Assembly (NCBI GenBank): GCA_001465935.1
Contig: LNKV01000056.1
Coordinates: forward strand, 96,781-160,780
Direction: 5' to 3'
DNA: 64,000 bases
DNA from: Clarireedia homoeocarpa
Taxonomy: Eukaryota; Ascomycota; Leotiomycetes; Helotiales; Rutstroemiaceae
A model generated the notes under the pieces. It did no database searches, was not told the DNA's origin, and saw only the letters and a list, made by a program, of their open reading frames with translations. The stretch's first letter is position 1, and each line of letters starts with the position of its first letter. Positions 1 to 10,501 of the stretch are shown piece by piece. A program made the position numbers and the translations under genes.

Positions 1-554
1 AGCCAGATCAAGCCATGCCATTATAAAAGTGCTAATTTTGGGGTGCGTCGAATAGAATAACAACGATGATGGTATAGTATAGTATAGTAAGTATGATGTG
101 GTTCAGTCCTTCACCAAGAGACCAACCCAAATCAGACAGACCCAGAACCCAGACGATTATGGTAATGAAAGATGAAAAAAAGCCCTCCCGAGATATCATA
201 AAAAGGGTAAAAGAATCGAGGGCGCCGGCTTGCCCAAACAATGAGAAAAACAAATGAAAATTATGGTAGTATTTTTTTTTGGTTCCCTTCGATTCAGTTT
301 GATTCGACCCCAACACGACATTCTTTTCATCCCGAGTCTTTTCCTCTGTCGAGGATATAGACTGTCTGTTTTTCTACCTGTCTCTCTTCCCCTGCTCTCC
401 CCAATTATAGTGGTATCAGCCCATTGAATCATGCCCATCTTGTAGCAATACCCAAAGCACATTTGTATTATTAATATATCTCGTCCTTCTCAACCACTCT
501 TCACATCCGCGGATCAGTAAACGGCCCCTTCCATCCCTTCATCCAGCTCACGCA
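1..554. other. Intergenic, downstream of the 555-1337 gene
   Basis: No coding region is supported. Short open frames on the minus strand here are AT-biased and lack start context. A short TATAG microsatellite lies near 73-90. This is probably 3' untranslated sequence of the minus-strand gene. Confidence 0.4.
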
Positions 555-1337
555 TTACGAGATATTCTTAAACATCTCATCAGCTCCCAAACTACCCTGA
601 TCATCATCCGCAATCTTCGCTTTCAATTGATTCAACTCGGGCAGCTTCGGCGGTGGCGGTCCCATCGGTCTTCGATTCTCATTCGCCTGCGTGCTCTCCT
701 GCAGAACCGGTGAAGTTTGCGGCAGCCCCAATGTGGTACTGTCATACATCACGCTAGCCCTCCTTGACGCATTACTACTGGTTCCAAAACTCCTAAACCA
801 ACTTCCACTCTTGCGCTTCATAAGGCTAGGCTTGGTGCTCAAGAAGCTCGACGGGCTGTCCGGTCGGCCCATCTTGGTTAATTCCTCGTGCGAGGTATTC
901 GTTGTGCCAGTGCCATTTGTGTAATTTGTATTGAGTGATTTTCGAGAGAGGAATTTGCGAATGCTGCTCGGTCGGGTTGGAGAATGCGGGTTATGCTGAT
1001 TGGCGTCTGAAGGCGAGCGGAGACGTAATGGAGACGGTTTTTCGTTCGTAGAAGGTTGCGAATATGGGGTCGAGTCCACTCCGTTCGTTTTCGCAGCATG
1101 GTTCTCGGGTTGGCTTGTTGCGGGCGCGGGAGGCGTGGAGGTGTTCTCAGGAGGGGTAACTTGAGGAACTGGGTTGGGAGTCGAAGGCACTGCAGTGGTG
1201 GCAGGTTCTGGTTCGTGAGTTTCTTCAATTGGGGATTCTGGAGGTGGCGGGATATCGGTTCCGTCTGTGAGATTGAAGTTTATGGGTGCAAGAGCAGGAA
1301 GTTCAAATCGCCCATTGGGCTTGCCATTCATAGGCAT
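555..1337 (-). CDS. Pro/Ser/Thr-rich conserved-looking hypothetical protein
   Basis: I do not recognise a functional domain. The frame stays open further upstream to an ATG at 1421, but I favour the ATG at 1337 because the 28 residues before it are basic and look like translated leader; the two starts cannot be separated by sequence alone. The protein (about 260 aa) is low-complexity: Pro-rich near residues 20-80, then Ser/Thr/Asn-rich with a basic patch (SIRKFLSRKS) and another around MKRKSGSWFRSFG. It ends in a more ordered acidic tail, GSLGADEMFKNI, which looks like the conserved part. There is no signal peptide or membrane segment. A disordered regulatory or scaffold protein is the only guess I would make. 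Confidence 0.6.
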   Translation of the reverse strand: MPMNGKPNGRFELPALAPINFNLTDGTDIPPPPESPIEETHEPEPATTAVPSTPNPVPQVTPPENTSTPPAPATSQPENHAAKTNGVDSTPYSQPSTNEKPSPLRLRSPSDANQHNPHSPTRPSSIRKFLSRKSLNTNYTNGTGTTNTSHEELTKMGRPDSPSSFLSTKPSLMKRKSGSWFRSFGTSSNASRRASVMYDSTTLGLPQTSPVLQESTQANENRRPMGPPPPKLPELNQLKAKIADDDQGSLGADEMFKNIS

Positions 1338-2661
1338 TGCTTTTTTGGAGTATCGTTTGTTTCTTCTTTTCGTAAATTCTCCGACAGATCGATGCGTCGC
1401 CGAGTTTTCGTGCGTTCGCAATATTTCTGACTTCTTTGACGGAGAGCTGTTTACTGGAACTGGAACTGCCGGTAAACAAATGATTCGAAGAGATGCTACT
1501 TGGCTCGAGCTTTGTGATTGCCTATTCGGGAATTTCTCTCAACGAAGAAATTCAATTTGTTGTTAGAGGTAAGAAGTGGTGAATGAATGAAATAGACGTA
1601 GGCAGGGACTTATTTGTGCTTTCTTTTCTGTGCGTGTATAGCAGAATAGAAGGAAGAAGAGAAGTCTTGAGTTCTTCAAAGTTATCAACTCCACCACAAC
1701 TAGACCGAGACCAACAAATCACCATTGCAGATAGAAATACGAGTATGAGAGCATGAATGTCTCTTATCTTCCACTTAGAAACGAATACTAAGGCAAGCAC
1801 CTCAGGAAACAGGGACAGGTGGACCGGATCAACCTGGTTGATTGAATCACATCAAAGATGGGAAATCCGTCCGTTCTCTCGTTTGTCCAGGTACTTTCGG
1901 CTTCTTCATTTGCTGTTGTTGTTGTTATTGATGGGTGGTTGGACAAGAAAAGCTTGACAAAAGGCGTGCAGTGCAGAATACATGAGGCCAATGAAACGAA
2001 CAATGATCGAGAATGAACGAGTGTCTGCATTTCCAAGATGCTGTGTATCTTTTTTTCATAAGAATATCGTACATAGCATGGGAAATGCGTACTTATGAAG
2101 CTCATAGTCCTTCGCGGCGTGCCTGGTCCAATGAAGGAGTGACAGGACCTAGCTAGCCAGCTGAAGTCAGATCCCCATACTAGTTCCCGCCGACGCCGGC
2201 ATGTACGGGGCTTTGGAAGAAAAACACCTGCCTCTCCTCAGAGCGCCTCGAGGAAAGGGAAGCAATACAAGTCTAGATATCCTAACTAGACCTACAGATA
2301 GCACCAACACGCACAGCATACTAGGGATGCACATCAGATTAAATACACCAGACTTCCCATTGACTCCGACTCCCAGCCAATGAAAGCTATCAGCTTCCGA
2401 AAACTAATGCAGTCTGGACAAGCGGTCGCTGTCTGCAAAGGTTACAAAGGTGGACGGTAGGACATGAGTTTACATCTTCGCTCTCCCATTTAAGCTTCAT
2501 TGGCTATTTGAGATACTCCCGTGTTTGCTTGTCATACTTGGTCTCCGGATGACTCACGTTTCACTCTCCTTTATTAGTCTCGCTTGAATCGCAACATTGG
2601 GTGTGTAATCGCTTTTTATTTCTATGCATTCACTGCAGTGCGGTCACAACTTCATTATAGG
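1338..2661. other. Divergent intergenic region
   Basis: This lies between the divergent hypothetical gene and methyltransferase gene. It holds several short open frames with no recognisable product. I see no RNA gene. It is presumably leader and promoter sequence for both genes. Confidence 0.4.
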
Positions 2662-3501
2662 ATGTCAAGTTCTACTGCTCATTCCAAGGCTGTGCAATCA
2701 CTATCAACAGCAGATCTTTACAACCGATGGGCATCGAAATACGATACAGATGGCAATCCACTCCAAGCCCTGGATTCCAGACTCATGCCTACCCTTGTGG
2801 AGGCTCTCATGGAAAGTCTATCCAATGACACCCCGAGAGATCTCACTATTACCGAATTAGGGTGTGGAACAGGGAGGAATACTGTTCTTTTCCTCCGTCA
2901 GCCTCTGGCAGAACGTATATCTCAGATCTATGCCCTGGATCTCTCGCATGCTATGCTAGATATTGCTCGTTCCTACTGTTCCTCCATAAGTGCAGCCAAT
3001 CCTGGACCAATCCCTAAACTGCAGTTCCATGAGTTCAACGCCATGAAGCCCGAAGCGACGCCAGAAATTACGCGTCTTGTTCAAGGCAAAGCGGATATCG
3101 TATTGAGCACCTTAGTCCTCGAGCATCTTCCGCTTTCGAAGTTCTTCGCTGCGGTAACTTTGCTCCTGAAATCTGACGGGGAAAACGGAACAGGAAAGCT
3201 GCTGATCACGAATATGCATGCCGAGATGGGAAGGTTGTCGCAAGCTGGATTCGTTGATGAAGTGGAAGGGAAACCGATCAAAATAAGAGGGGAGAGCTTT
3301 GTGTACGAAGTAGATGAGGTTATTGAGGAGGGTCAATTGTGGGGTTTCGAGGTGATTAATGAGGTGGTGGAGAAGGCTGTTGAGGAGGGTGATGTCGACG
3401 AGGCAGGAGATGGGTTGAGGTTAGGCAATAGAGGAAGAAAATGGATGGGTAAAAAAATGTGGTTCGGGATGATAATGGAGAGGAAAAAGGAAAAGATATG
3501 A
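2662..3501 (+). CDS. SAM-dependent class I methyltransferase, substrate unknown
   Basis: The ATG at 2662 begins a 279-aa reading frame; the same frame runs further upstream but without an in-frame ATG. The Rossmann SAM-binding motif is clear: ITELGCGTGRN near residues 60-70, followed by the acidic end of strand 2 in YALDLSHAMLDIAR. A later strand (ADIVLSTLVLEHL) fits the usual UbiE/methyltransferase-11 order, with an LLITNMHAEMG segment after it. The C-terminus is Gly/Lys-rich and ends in a basic tail. Many ascomycetes have cytosolic methyltransferases of this size; nothing visible identifies the substrate. It is convergent with the amidotransferase gene downstream. Confidence 0.8.
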   Translation: MSSSTAHSKAVQSLSTADLYNRWASKYDTDGNPLQALDSRLMPTLVEALMESLSNDTPRDLTITELGCGTGRNTVLFLRQPLAERISQIYALDLSHAMLDIARSYCSSISAANPGPIPKLQFHEFNAMKPEATPEITRLVQGKADIVLSTLVLEHLPLSKFFAAVTLLLKSDGENGTGKLLITNMHAEMGRLSQAGFVDEVEGKPIKIRGESFVYEVDEVIEEGQLWGFEVINEVVEKAVEEGDVDEAGDGLRLGNRGRKWMGKKMWFGMIMERKKEKI

Positions 3502-3877
3502 TAGTGGAGCAATAATGGATGTGGTTATGAGTTATGAGTTATGTAATTTTACAATAATGCTCCTTGATACCATTGTAGAGTCCCAACAGGTGCGGGTTGT
3601 CTTCCAATGTTCGAGGTAGCTAAACCTGCTATAGCTCCTGGCCCACGTATCGTAGCAGATGTATCTAATAGTCATCTCTCAATACAGATGCGCCCAACGA
3701 GAGAGCACTCAGCTCATAAGATGATGAAGCTCAAATGGCAACCAAAAGCCAAGGAAAGGCTACAACGGCTCTTATGCGATTTCCTAATTTGCATGTAAAT
3801 TTGAACCATCCGCCTGCTCTACTTCTCCATTTGCGTCCCGAGGCACTGGCATCTCGCCATATAAGTCATGATCAGAT
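3502..3877. other. Convergent intergenic region
   Basis: Short spacer between the 3' ends of the methyltransferase and the amidotransferase subunit. I see only small frames without supporting features, so this is probably the two 3' untranslated regions. Confidence 0.4.
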
Positions 3878-5705
3878 CTATGTCTTTACCGGTCTATATA
3901 CGCCGGATCTTACCCCTCTCCTATCTAAGAAAGACCTCATGTCCTTCTCAAAATTGCGCAATCTTAGTTCCCGCTCTCTTTTGTAGATAATCGATGGACC
4001 GGCGCCAGATTCTCGCAATCTCTTTAAGTTGTCCTCTTGCTCAGGGTTAAGCGACGCAAGATGCTCCATGCGGTCCTCGTCGCACAGAACTTGTAGCATG
4101 GATCCGACCTGCAGAACATGAATATCATCCGCGTATTGCCCGATGATCTGAATGCCGACGCTAGTGGGTGCATTCTTCTTTTTGATTTGGGGTGGTAGCT
4201 CAATTGGTATGCTTAGAGCAGGTATGCCAGCAAGACTAGCGGGAACTGTGAACACATCATTCAGGTAATTTTCAACGCCTCCCGGATTTTTCTCAATTTC
4301 GGAGATCCACGGAGGCAGAGTCGGTGTCGTGGGACATATAATAAAGTCCACTTGTCCAGGACCCAACTTGGTCTCAAGTGGAATGTCTTCGCTCAAGTCG
4401 CTGAGATCATATTGTTCTTTAGAACGAAGATAATTAGGCATACCGAATACTAGATCAAAATCTTTTTGAACCAGTCGTCGGACTTTCTGAGCCTTGATAA
4501 AATAGTTGTCCATTGCACCTGAACTTAGAGTATATGATCCCACAAGAATGCGCCTTTTTACTTCAGCACCAAATCCTGTTCCTCTGGTTGCCGAATAAAG
4601 AACATCATCTCTAGGTGCCTCGCAATTGTCGCTCCGAGTTCCATATCGCACTCCGTCGTACTTCGCGAGATTTGACGCCGCCTCAGCTGCTGCAAGTACA
4701 TAATATGCACTGAGAGCGTGTTTTGTATTTGGAAGTGATACCGGCACAATGCTGCACCCCCGATCTGCCAGAACTTTCAAGACTTTTTGCCACGCCCAAT
4801 GGACCTCTGGGGCAAGCTCAGCAACATTATATTCGGCCGGCACTCCTATCTTTAACTCTGAAATATGATGGAAGTGAAAGGGACTGTAGCGCTTCGTTCG
4901 CAGTTGAAAGTCTTTCCGCTTGAGACTAATGCGATATCGACTAAGTGGTGAAAGGTTCGTTGGATCTCGAGGATCATGTACACTGATGGCAGGCATGAGA
5001 TCAAGTATCTGCACGGCCGAATGGGCTATCACACCGACCGTATCTAAGGAGTTTGCATATGGTACCACGCCATAACGGGAAACAAACCCATAAGAAGGCT
5101 TGAATCCTGTAGTGCCCGTAAAAGCAGCAGGTAACCTCACAGACCCTCCAGTATCCGTTCCAAGAGCACCTTTTGCTTCATTTCTTGCGACGGCAACGGC
5201 GCTTCCCCCAGAGCTTCCACCAACTGAAACTTTGTGTTGGGGATGAGGCATTCGTACCGGACCCAGAGGTGTGTTTGTTGAATGTGAACCCATACCAAAT
5301 TCATCCATGTTCGTCTTGCCTTCTATGCGCGCACCACCCACATTCAACAGACTAACCACGGTAGAATCGAAAGGGCTGTGATAATCTTTGAGCGCATGTG
5401 AGGCGCATGTTGTCGGCGCACTACGTGTGGCAATGTTATCTTTGATGGCCATACTACGTCTCATGCTCCTGGGCACTAGCCGACCACCACCCACTTTGAA
5501 TATGTTAGTATAGGGACGTAAATAGAATCATGCAGCATATACCTTCGTTACCTCCCGAAGGCTGTGGTGGCATTCTTAGGTCGGGGTTTCTTGACAGGAA
5601 CACATTTTCTCCCTTCAACTCATGAACTGCTTCTACTTTGTTCTCCAATGCCTCGAGCCATCGAACAGCTTGCCCCGTTAAACGCCAACTCACTTTTCGT
5701 CGCAT
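3878..5705 (-). CDS. HER2: Mitochondrial glutamyl-tRNA(Gln) amidotransferase subunit A
   Basis: Amidase-signature protein that, with the B (and F) subunits, converts Glu-tRNA(Gln) to Gln-tRNA(Gln) in mitochondria. Two exons (5705-5543 and 5493-3878) joined by a 49-nt intron (GTATAT donor, TACTAAC branch, AAG acceptor) give 592 aa. The amidase triad is visible: Lys in AIKDNI, the cis-Ser in the Gly/Ser-rich VGGSSGGSAVA segment, and the nucleophile Ser in GALGTDTGGSVRLPA. FKPSYGFVSRYGVVPYANSLDTVG and the late FIICPTTPTLP segment are also family-typical. The first exon is less conserved, so the exact start, or a further upstream exon carrying the targeting peptide, is uncertain. It is divergent from the metallophosphatase gene. 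Confidence 0.9.
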
Positions 5706-6078
5706 TTTTACATCTAAACAGTATCTTCCTTATACTCCGTGTCCATAATACCTGTCGAGTATGATGCTTGTGGTTACAATCGCATATCTAAATTATTTCA
5801 CTATCGCGGGTTGATAGCGGTAGAACTTTTTTCCGATCAGCCTAGTCAGGACTCCCCTAAGCTCCCCGCCACATGATTACTGCAGATGCGATAGGTGCAG
5901 GTGCAGCAAGTTCCTGAAACATTGAATCACGTTCAGAGCGTCTATCAGCTAGTCCTCACCGGCCCATCGTTGTGTTTGTTTTGTAGCATTTCCTGCCATC
6001 AAAACATATCTTTCTTGAATGCTTTTAATGGCTTTGATGGTTATATGTTTATATTAGAGTCGTAACGGCAGACACAAG
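5706..6078. other. Divergent promoter region
   Basis: 373 bases between the starts of HER2 (-) and the metallophosphatase (+). No coding or RNA feature is visible. It probably carries both promoters and leaders. Confidence 0.4.
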
Positions 6079-7991
6079 ATGACGAAGCTATTACTGACAT
6101 GCATTGGTCTTCTTTCATCGCTTGCAGCCGGAGCGCAACCATCTGCGCCGGAGCCTGTAGCTGCGCCGATGAGGGCTTTGCCATGGGGTCAACTAAACTT
6201 TCTACAAACGACAGACACACACGGGTGGCATGCTGGCCATTTGCAAGAGTGAGTTCCAACGCAGTTAGTCAGTGATAAAGGACTAAAATAGATATTAGGC
6301 CACAATATTCGGCGGATTGGGGGGACTATATATCGTTCGCAGAACAGATGAAGAAACAGGCCGATGATAAGGGGGTTGATATTCTTCTCATCGATACGGG
6401 AGATCGAATAGAAGGGAACGGATTATACGATGCATCGAATCCGAAAGGACGATTCACCTACGACATCTTCAAAGAACAAGACATCGATATTCTTTCTACC
6501 GGAAACCATGAATTATACCAAGCAGATGCAGCTGCACGAGAATACGATCTTACCGTGCCAAATTTCAAGGGGAATTATATTGCATCCAACCTCGACTACA
6601 TAAATCCAAAGACGGGGGAGCAGATACCTATGGCGCGACGCTATCGAAAGTTTACCACAAAGAACCAAGGCATCAAAGTGGTCGCATTTGGGTTTCTGTT
6701 CGATTTTAAGGGAAATGCAAACAATACAGTTGTTCAAGAGGTTGAGAAAACTATCAAGGAAGAGTGGTTTCAACAAGCCATTCGAGAGGATGCAGATATA
6801 TTTGTGGTTGTTGGCCATGTTACCTTGAAGGGACCCGAATACAAAGCTATCTACAAGGCATTAAGGGAACAAAACTGGGATACTCCAATCCAGTTCTTCG
6901 GTGGACATAGTCACATTCGTGATTTTGCTAAATATGATTCCCAAGCATTTGGTTTGCAAAGCGGAAGATATATGGAGACAATTGGTTGGATGGCAATCGA
7001 TGGCATTAAAAAGGGGGGGAAGATTAAGAATGAGGATGATGTTGAAGAGAGTGCTAAGATGTCTTTTAAAAGAAGATATATCGATAACAACCTCTTTGGA
7101 TATCATTTCCACACCGGCTTGAATGAATCGACATTCCCCACCGAGCACGGCAAGAACGTATCTGCTACCATCCAGAAGGCAAGGAAGTCATTGAACTTGG
7201 ATCACAGCTATGGATGCGCTCCCAAAGACCTTTGGCTAAGCAGAGCGCCCTATCCCAGCCCAGACAGTCTCTTCACCTGGCTTGGTAGTGAGGTGATGCC
7301 AGAAATTCTCGTCCATCCCGAACGTAATAATATCCCCAGAATCGGCATAACCAACACCGGCGCAATGCGCTTCGACATTTTCAAAGGCCCTTTCACCATC
7401 GACACTACCTACATCATATCCCCGTTCATCAGCAAGTTCCTCTACATCAAAGACGTACCATTTGCTGCAGCCGAAAAGGTTCTCGCACTGCTCAACAGCG
7501 GTGGACCAGTCTTTTCCGCGTCGGGTCTTGATCTTAATCATCTCTCGCCACCTGAACATATTTCCATTCATACAGATATAATTGCGCCTGCTATTCCAAC
7601 ATTCGATATCCCTTTCTATTCAGGAGAAGCTCAAACGCCTCTTCTCTCGTCTAATTCCAAACCAGATCTCATCCCTGGCTACACCACAACCGACGACGCC
7701 GGCTCTGACGGCGATGATACAATACATATGCCGATCAATTTCTATCGCGTGCCTAATTGTATTGAAGCGCGCATCGACTTTCCTACCTCGTCACCGTCCT
7801 CAGCATCGGAAGTTTCGAATCCGGAAACTGTAGACTTGATATTCATTGATTTCATCAAGCCGTGGGTGCTGGTCGCGCTACAGTTCTCGGGTGCGAACTA
7901 TACGGAGAAGGATGTGCTGAGTTATAGGAATGAGACGTTGACAGAATTGATGTCGGAGTGGATTGGAAATAATTGGGGGAGGGATTGTTAG
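6079..7991 (+). CDS. Secreted or vacuolar calcineurin-like metallophosphatase / 5'-nucleotidase family
   Basis: Two exons (6079-6248 and 6299-7991) give 620 aa. The ATG at 6079 opens a signal peptide (hydrophobic LLLTCIGLLSSLAAGA), which supports this start. The 50-nt intron ends at ATTAG/GCC; the nearer TAG would put a stop in frame. Dimetal phosphatase motifs occur in order: the DxH of QTTDTHGWH (residues 46-48), the GDxxx of LIDTGDRIEGNGL, GNHELY, GHVTLKGPEY and the terminal GGHSHIRD. A 5'-nucleotidase-type C-terminal region follows (NTGAMRFDIFKGPFTIDTTYIISPF). The layout matches the yeast YHR202W-type proteins, whose substrate is poorly defined. Many NxS/T sites in the C-terminal half fit a secretory protein. 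Confidence 0.85.
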
Positions 7992-8353
7992 GTTGGGGTC
8001 TTTGACTTGGTTTGTATGATGACGATAGTAGGGAGTTGGAAGATATGCAAGGGATGCTGGGATGTTGGTCTTTCTTTTTGGTTGTCATTACATATATAAG
8101 GCGTTGGATGGGCGGACTGGCCGGTTACATTAGATTGATACTAGGATTGACATATCCTTCACATTGGCATGGAATAGATTGGATGAGTTTATGTAATGAT
8201 GAGTTATGTATCGTTGGAGTGTAATATCACCTGGTAATACAATATTTGTTTACCTGCAACTCTACTCTAATCACTTGAAATCCAAGAACTAGCACCTAAA
8301 TTCTACCCTGGCCATACCCCCTACTCGCTCTACACCCACCTCCTTAAACCCAA
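7992..8353. other. Convergent intergenic region
   Basis: Spacer between two 3' ends (metallophosphatase and O-methyltransferase). No supported gene; AT-leaning untranslated sequence. Confidence 0.4.
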
Positions 8354-9740
8354 TCAGTCGACCAACCTCCCCAGCCCCACCCCATCAAACAAAGGCAAAC
8401 AAAAACTCTCGACCCTCTTCTCCCCCACAAGCCGCTCATTAAACTCCTTCAACGCGTTCAAATCGCCCTCCTTCCACGTCGGCTCTCCATTTCGCATCGC
8501 CCAGGGGTTCGCCGCGCTGGAATCCGCTACAAGGCCCCGACGCAGAACGTTATCTGCAACGATGAGGCCGCCGGGACGGAGGAGGCGCGGTTGAGAGCCG
8601 GGGTAGTTGGTGGCGGAGGAGGGAATGTCGATGGGGAAGGAGTTGGGCGGGGAGAGGGACAGGATTAGAGAGAGGTAGGCGGGGTAAGAGGTTTTGTCGG
8701 CGTCGATGAATATGAGGTCGAAGGGTTGGCGGAGGGTGTGGATTAGGGTTTTGATACTGAGGGGGGCAAGGATTGTGAGGTTTTTATTCGGGGAGGGGAT
8801 GGGGAAGAGCGGGACATACGATTCTTGAGCATCGCCGACGAAGATCTCGACGTTGTTTATGTTGTTTTTCGCGAAGGCTTCTTGCGCGAGTTGGGCGTAT
8901 TCGGGGGAGAATTCAAGACCGGTTACGTGCCCGTCGGGGCCGACCGCTGAAGCCCACTTGACAAGGGTGTTAGAATGAGTAGGAGTTGAGGCGAAGAGGT
9001 AGAAAGGTGGAAAGGTGGAAAGGTGGAAAGGTGGAAAGGTGGAAAGGTGGAAAGGTGGAAAGGTGGAAAGAATAATGAGAAGAAGAAAGGAATAATAAGA
9101 TGAGAAAGGAGGAACAATGAGAGGGGCAAGAGGAATAGGAGAGCCTACGCCCATGGTTGAATACCCAATGAAAGTACCAATTTCGAGGACTAAGACCTTG
9201 GTCAGTATTGTTTAGTCTTAAAATATATATGAGGAGAGGTGGAAACATGAGAAATAAAGATGTATTGCGGGATTGAAGCTTCTTGGCCAACAAGAATAGA
9301 TCACCAGACAAAGTAAAAGATATTTGTCGGGTAGAAAAGCCCAGATCGACAACCTCCCTACTCCGAGTCCCAACCTCCTACAGGTCGGTCATTCGTTCAT
9401 AAGTTCACTATAGTTTTTCTCGCATGGCAATATAGACTTATTGAGGGCCATTGCAAGAAATCCAACACATATCCCCATCTCCGCAGCCAAACATCAAACT
9501 CAAAATCACAACAAAAACAAGAAGACACACACCTCTCTTGGCACCCATAACCTTAGCCATGAATATCTGAAACTGCGCTTGCATATTCGATATCATATAA
9601 TTGGCCATCTTATGCTTCCCTCCTTCAGCATGATAATCTACAATGTGCTGTGGTAAGGGGGTCGAATGCGCGTATGCGTAATCGTTGACTTTTTGAGCGA
9701 TTTCTTCGTTGGGATAGAGGACGGCGTCGTTGGAGAACAT
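8354..9740 (-). CDS. Catechol/caffeoyl-CoA-type O-methyltransferase
   Basis: Small cation-dependent SAM O-methyltransferase, 262 aa in four exons: 9740-9533, 9189-9149, 8956-8820 and 8756-8354. The start at 9740 (MFSNDAVLYPNEE) is preferred over an upstream in-frame ATG because the family begins near here. SAM motif I is VLEIGTFIGYSTMGWASAVGP, assembled across exons 1 to 3; then GLEFSPEYAQLAQEAF, FDLIFIDADKTSYPAYL (metal and cofactor Asp residues) and GGLIVADNVLRRG. Acceptor choice for exon 2 has one alternative (a few residues). The intron at 9148-8957 holds an 8-bp minisatellite that itself reads as an open frame and could mislead gene callers. The substrate is unknown. Confidence 0.85.
9003..9070. 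repeat. 8-bp minisatellite inside an O-methyltransferase intron
   Basis: Unit AAAGGTGG, about 8.5 perfect copies. It lies within the 9148-8957 intron of the O-methyltransferase gene. Read on the minus strand it encodes a Ser/Thr/Phe/Pro repeat without a stop. Confidence 0.95.
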
Positions 9741-10501
9741 TTTGATTGCTGGGGTTGTGGATGTGGTATGAGTGTGTACAGATGAAGAAGTATGAGATGA
9801 TAGCTGTAAATAAGGGAATTGTCTGGAGTTTCCTGGTGAGTATTGTATTATATATGGCAAGAAACCACTGAGACTCAAGAACTGAGTACAGGAGAGCAAG
9901 ATCTGATAAGCAAGGCGCTCCTACTTTGGCCCTCGAGATAACGAATATACGTAATTCGCGGGGAGTAGAACTATGAAGTGCGGGGCAGTCGAATCACCTG
10001 CCTGCTCATACAGTAGTTACCATGAAGGCAGGATTGCTCGACCAATAGGAGTAGTGATTTCTTGCAACGACCAGAACAGATCTCGGAATCTCGAATCCCT
10101 TTCAGACCGGGAGACAGGAAACAAGGATAGCGATCTGGCTTCATGGAATAGAATCTGATTGGTGGTTGGAGAGTAGAAGCTCGTCGGTGAAGTACAAAGT
10201 GTACAATAGTAGACCGCTGAGACCGCCTGCTGGTGGGTGGTATGTATGTAACCTTAAGCGATTGCCCTGCGCTGTCGCGCGACTACATACGACGCTAATG
10301 CCTCCTTCTAACCAACCAACCGAAAAAGGAGGGAGAACAAGTAACAACATATTGACTTTCTTTCCTTCTTTCCTCCCTTTCCTCCCTTCCCTCCTTTCTT
10401 CACTCCTTTCTTTATGAGCCTCTCTTCTTTTCTGTTGTTATTAGATATCATTTCATTCGCTTCTTACAACAACTTTGTCGATTAACAAGAAATTCAACAA
10501 A
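9741..10501. other. Divergent region between O-methyltransferase and ISN1
   Basis: About 760 bases shared upstream region. A pyrimidine-rich run (CCTTT/TCC type, 10358-10415) lies just upstream of the ISN1 start, as in many fungal core promoters. No gene is supported. Confidence 0.45.

Noticed and set aside
8923..9311. Long minus-strand frames with Phe/Pro/Ser/Thr repeats
   Set aside because: They come from the 8-bp minisatellite in an intron; the O-methyltransferase fold is only complete when this part is spliced out.
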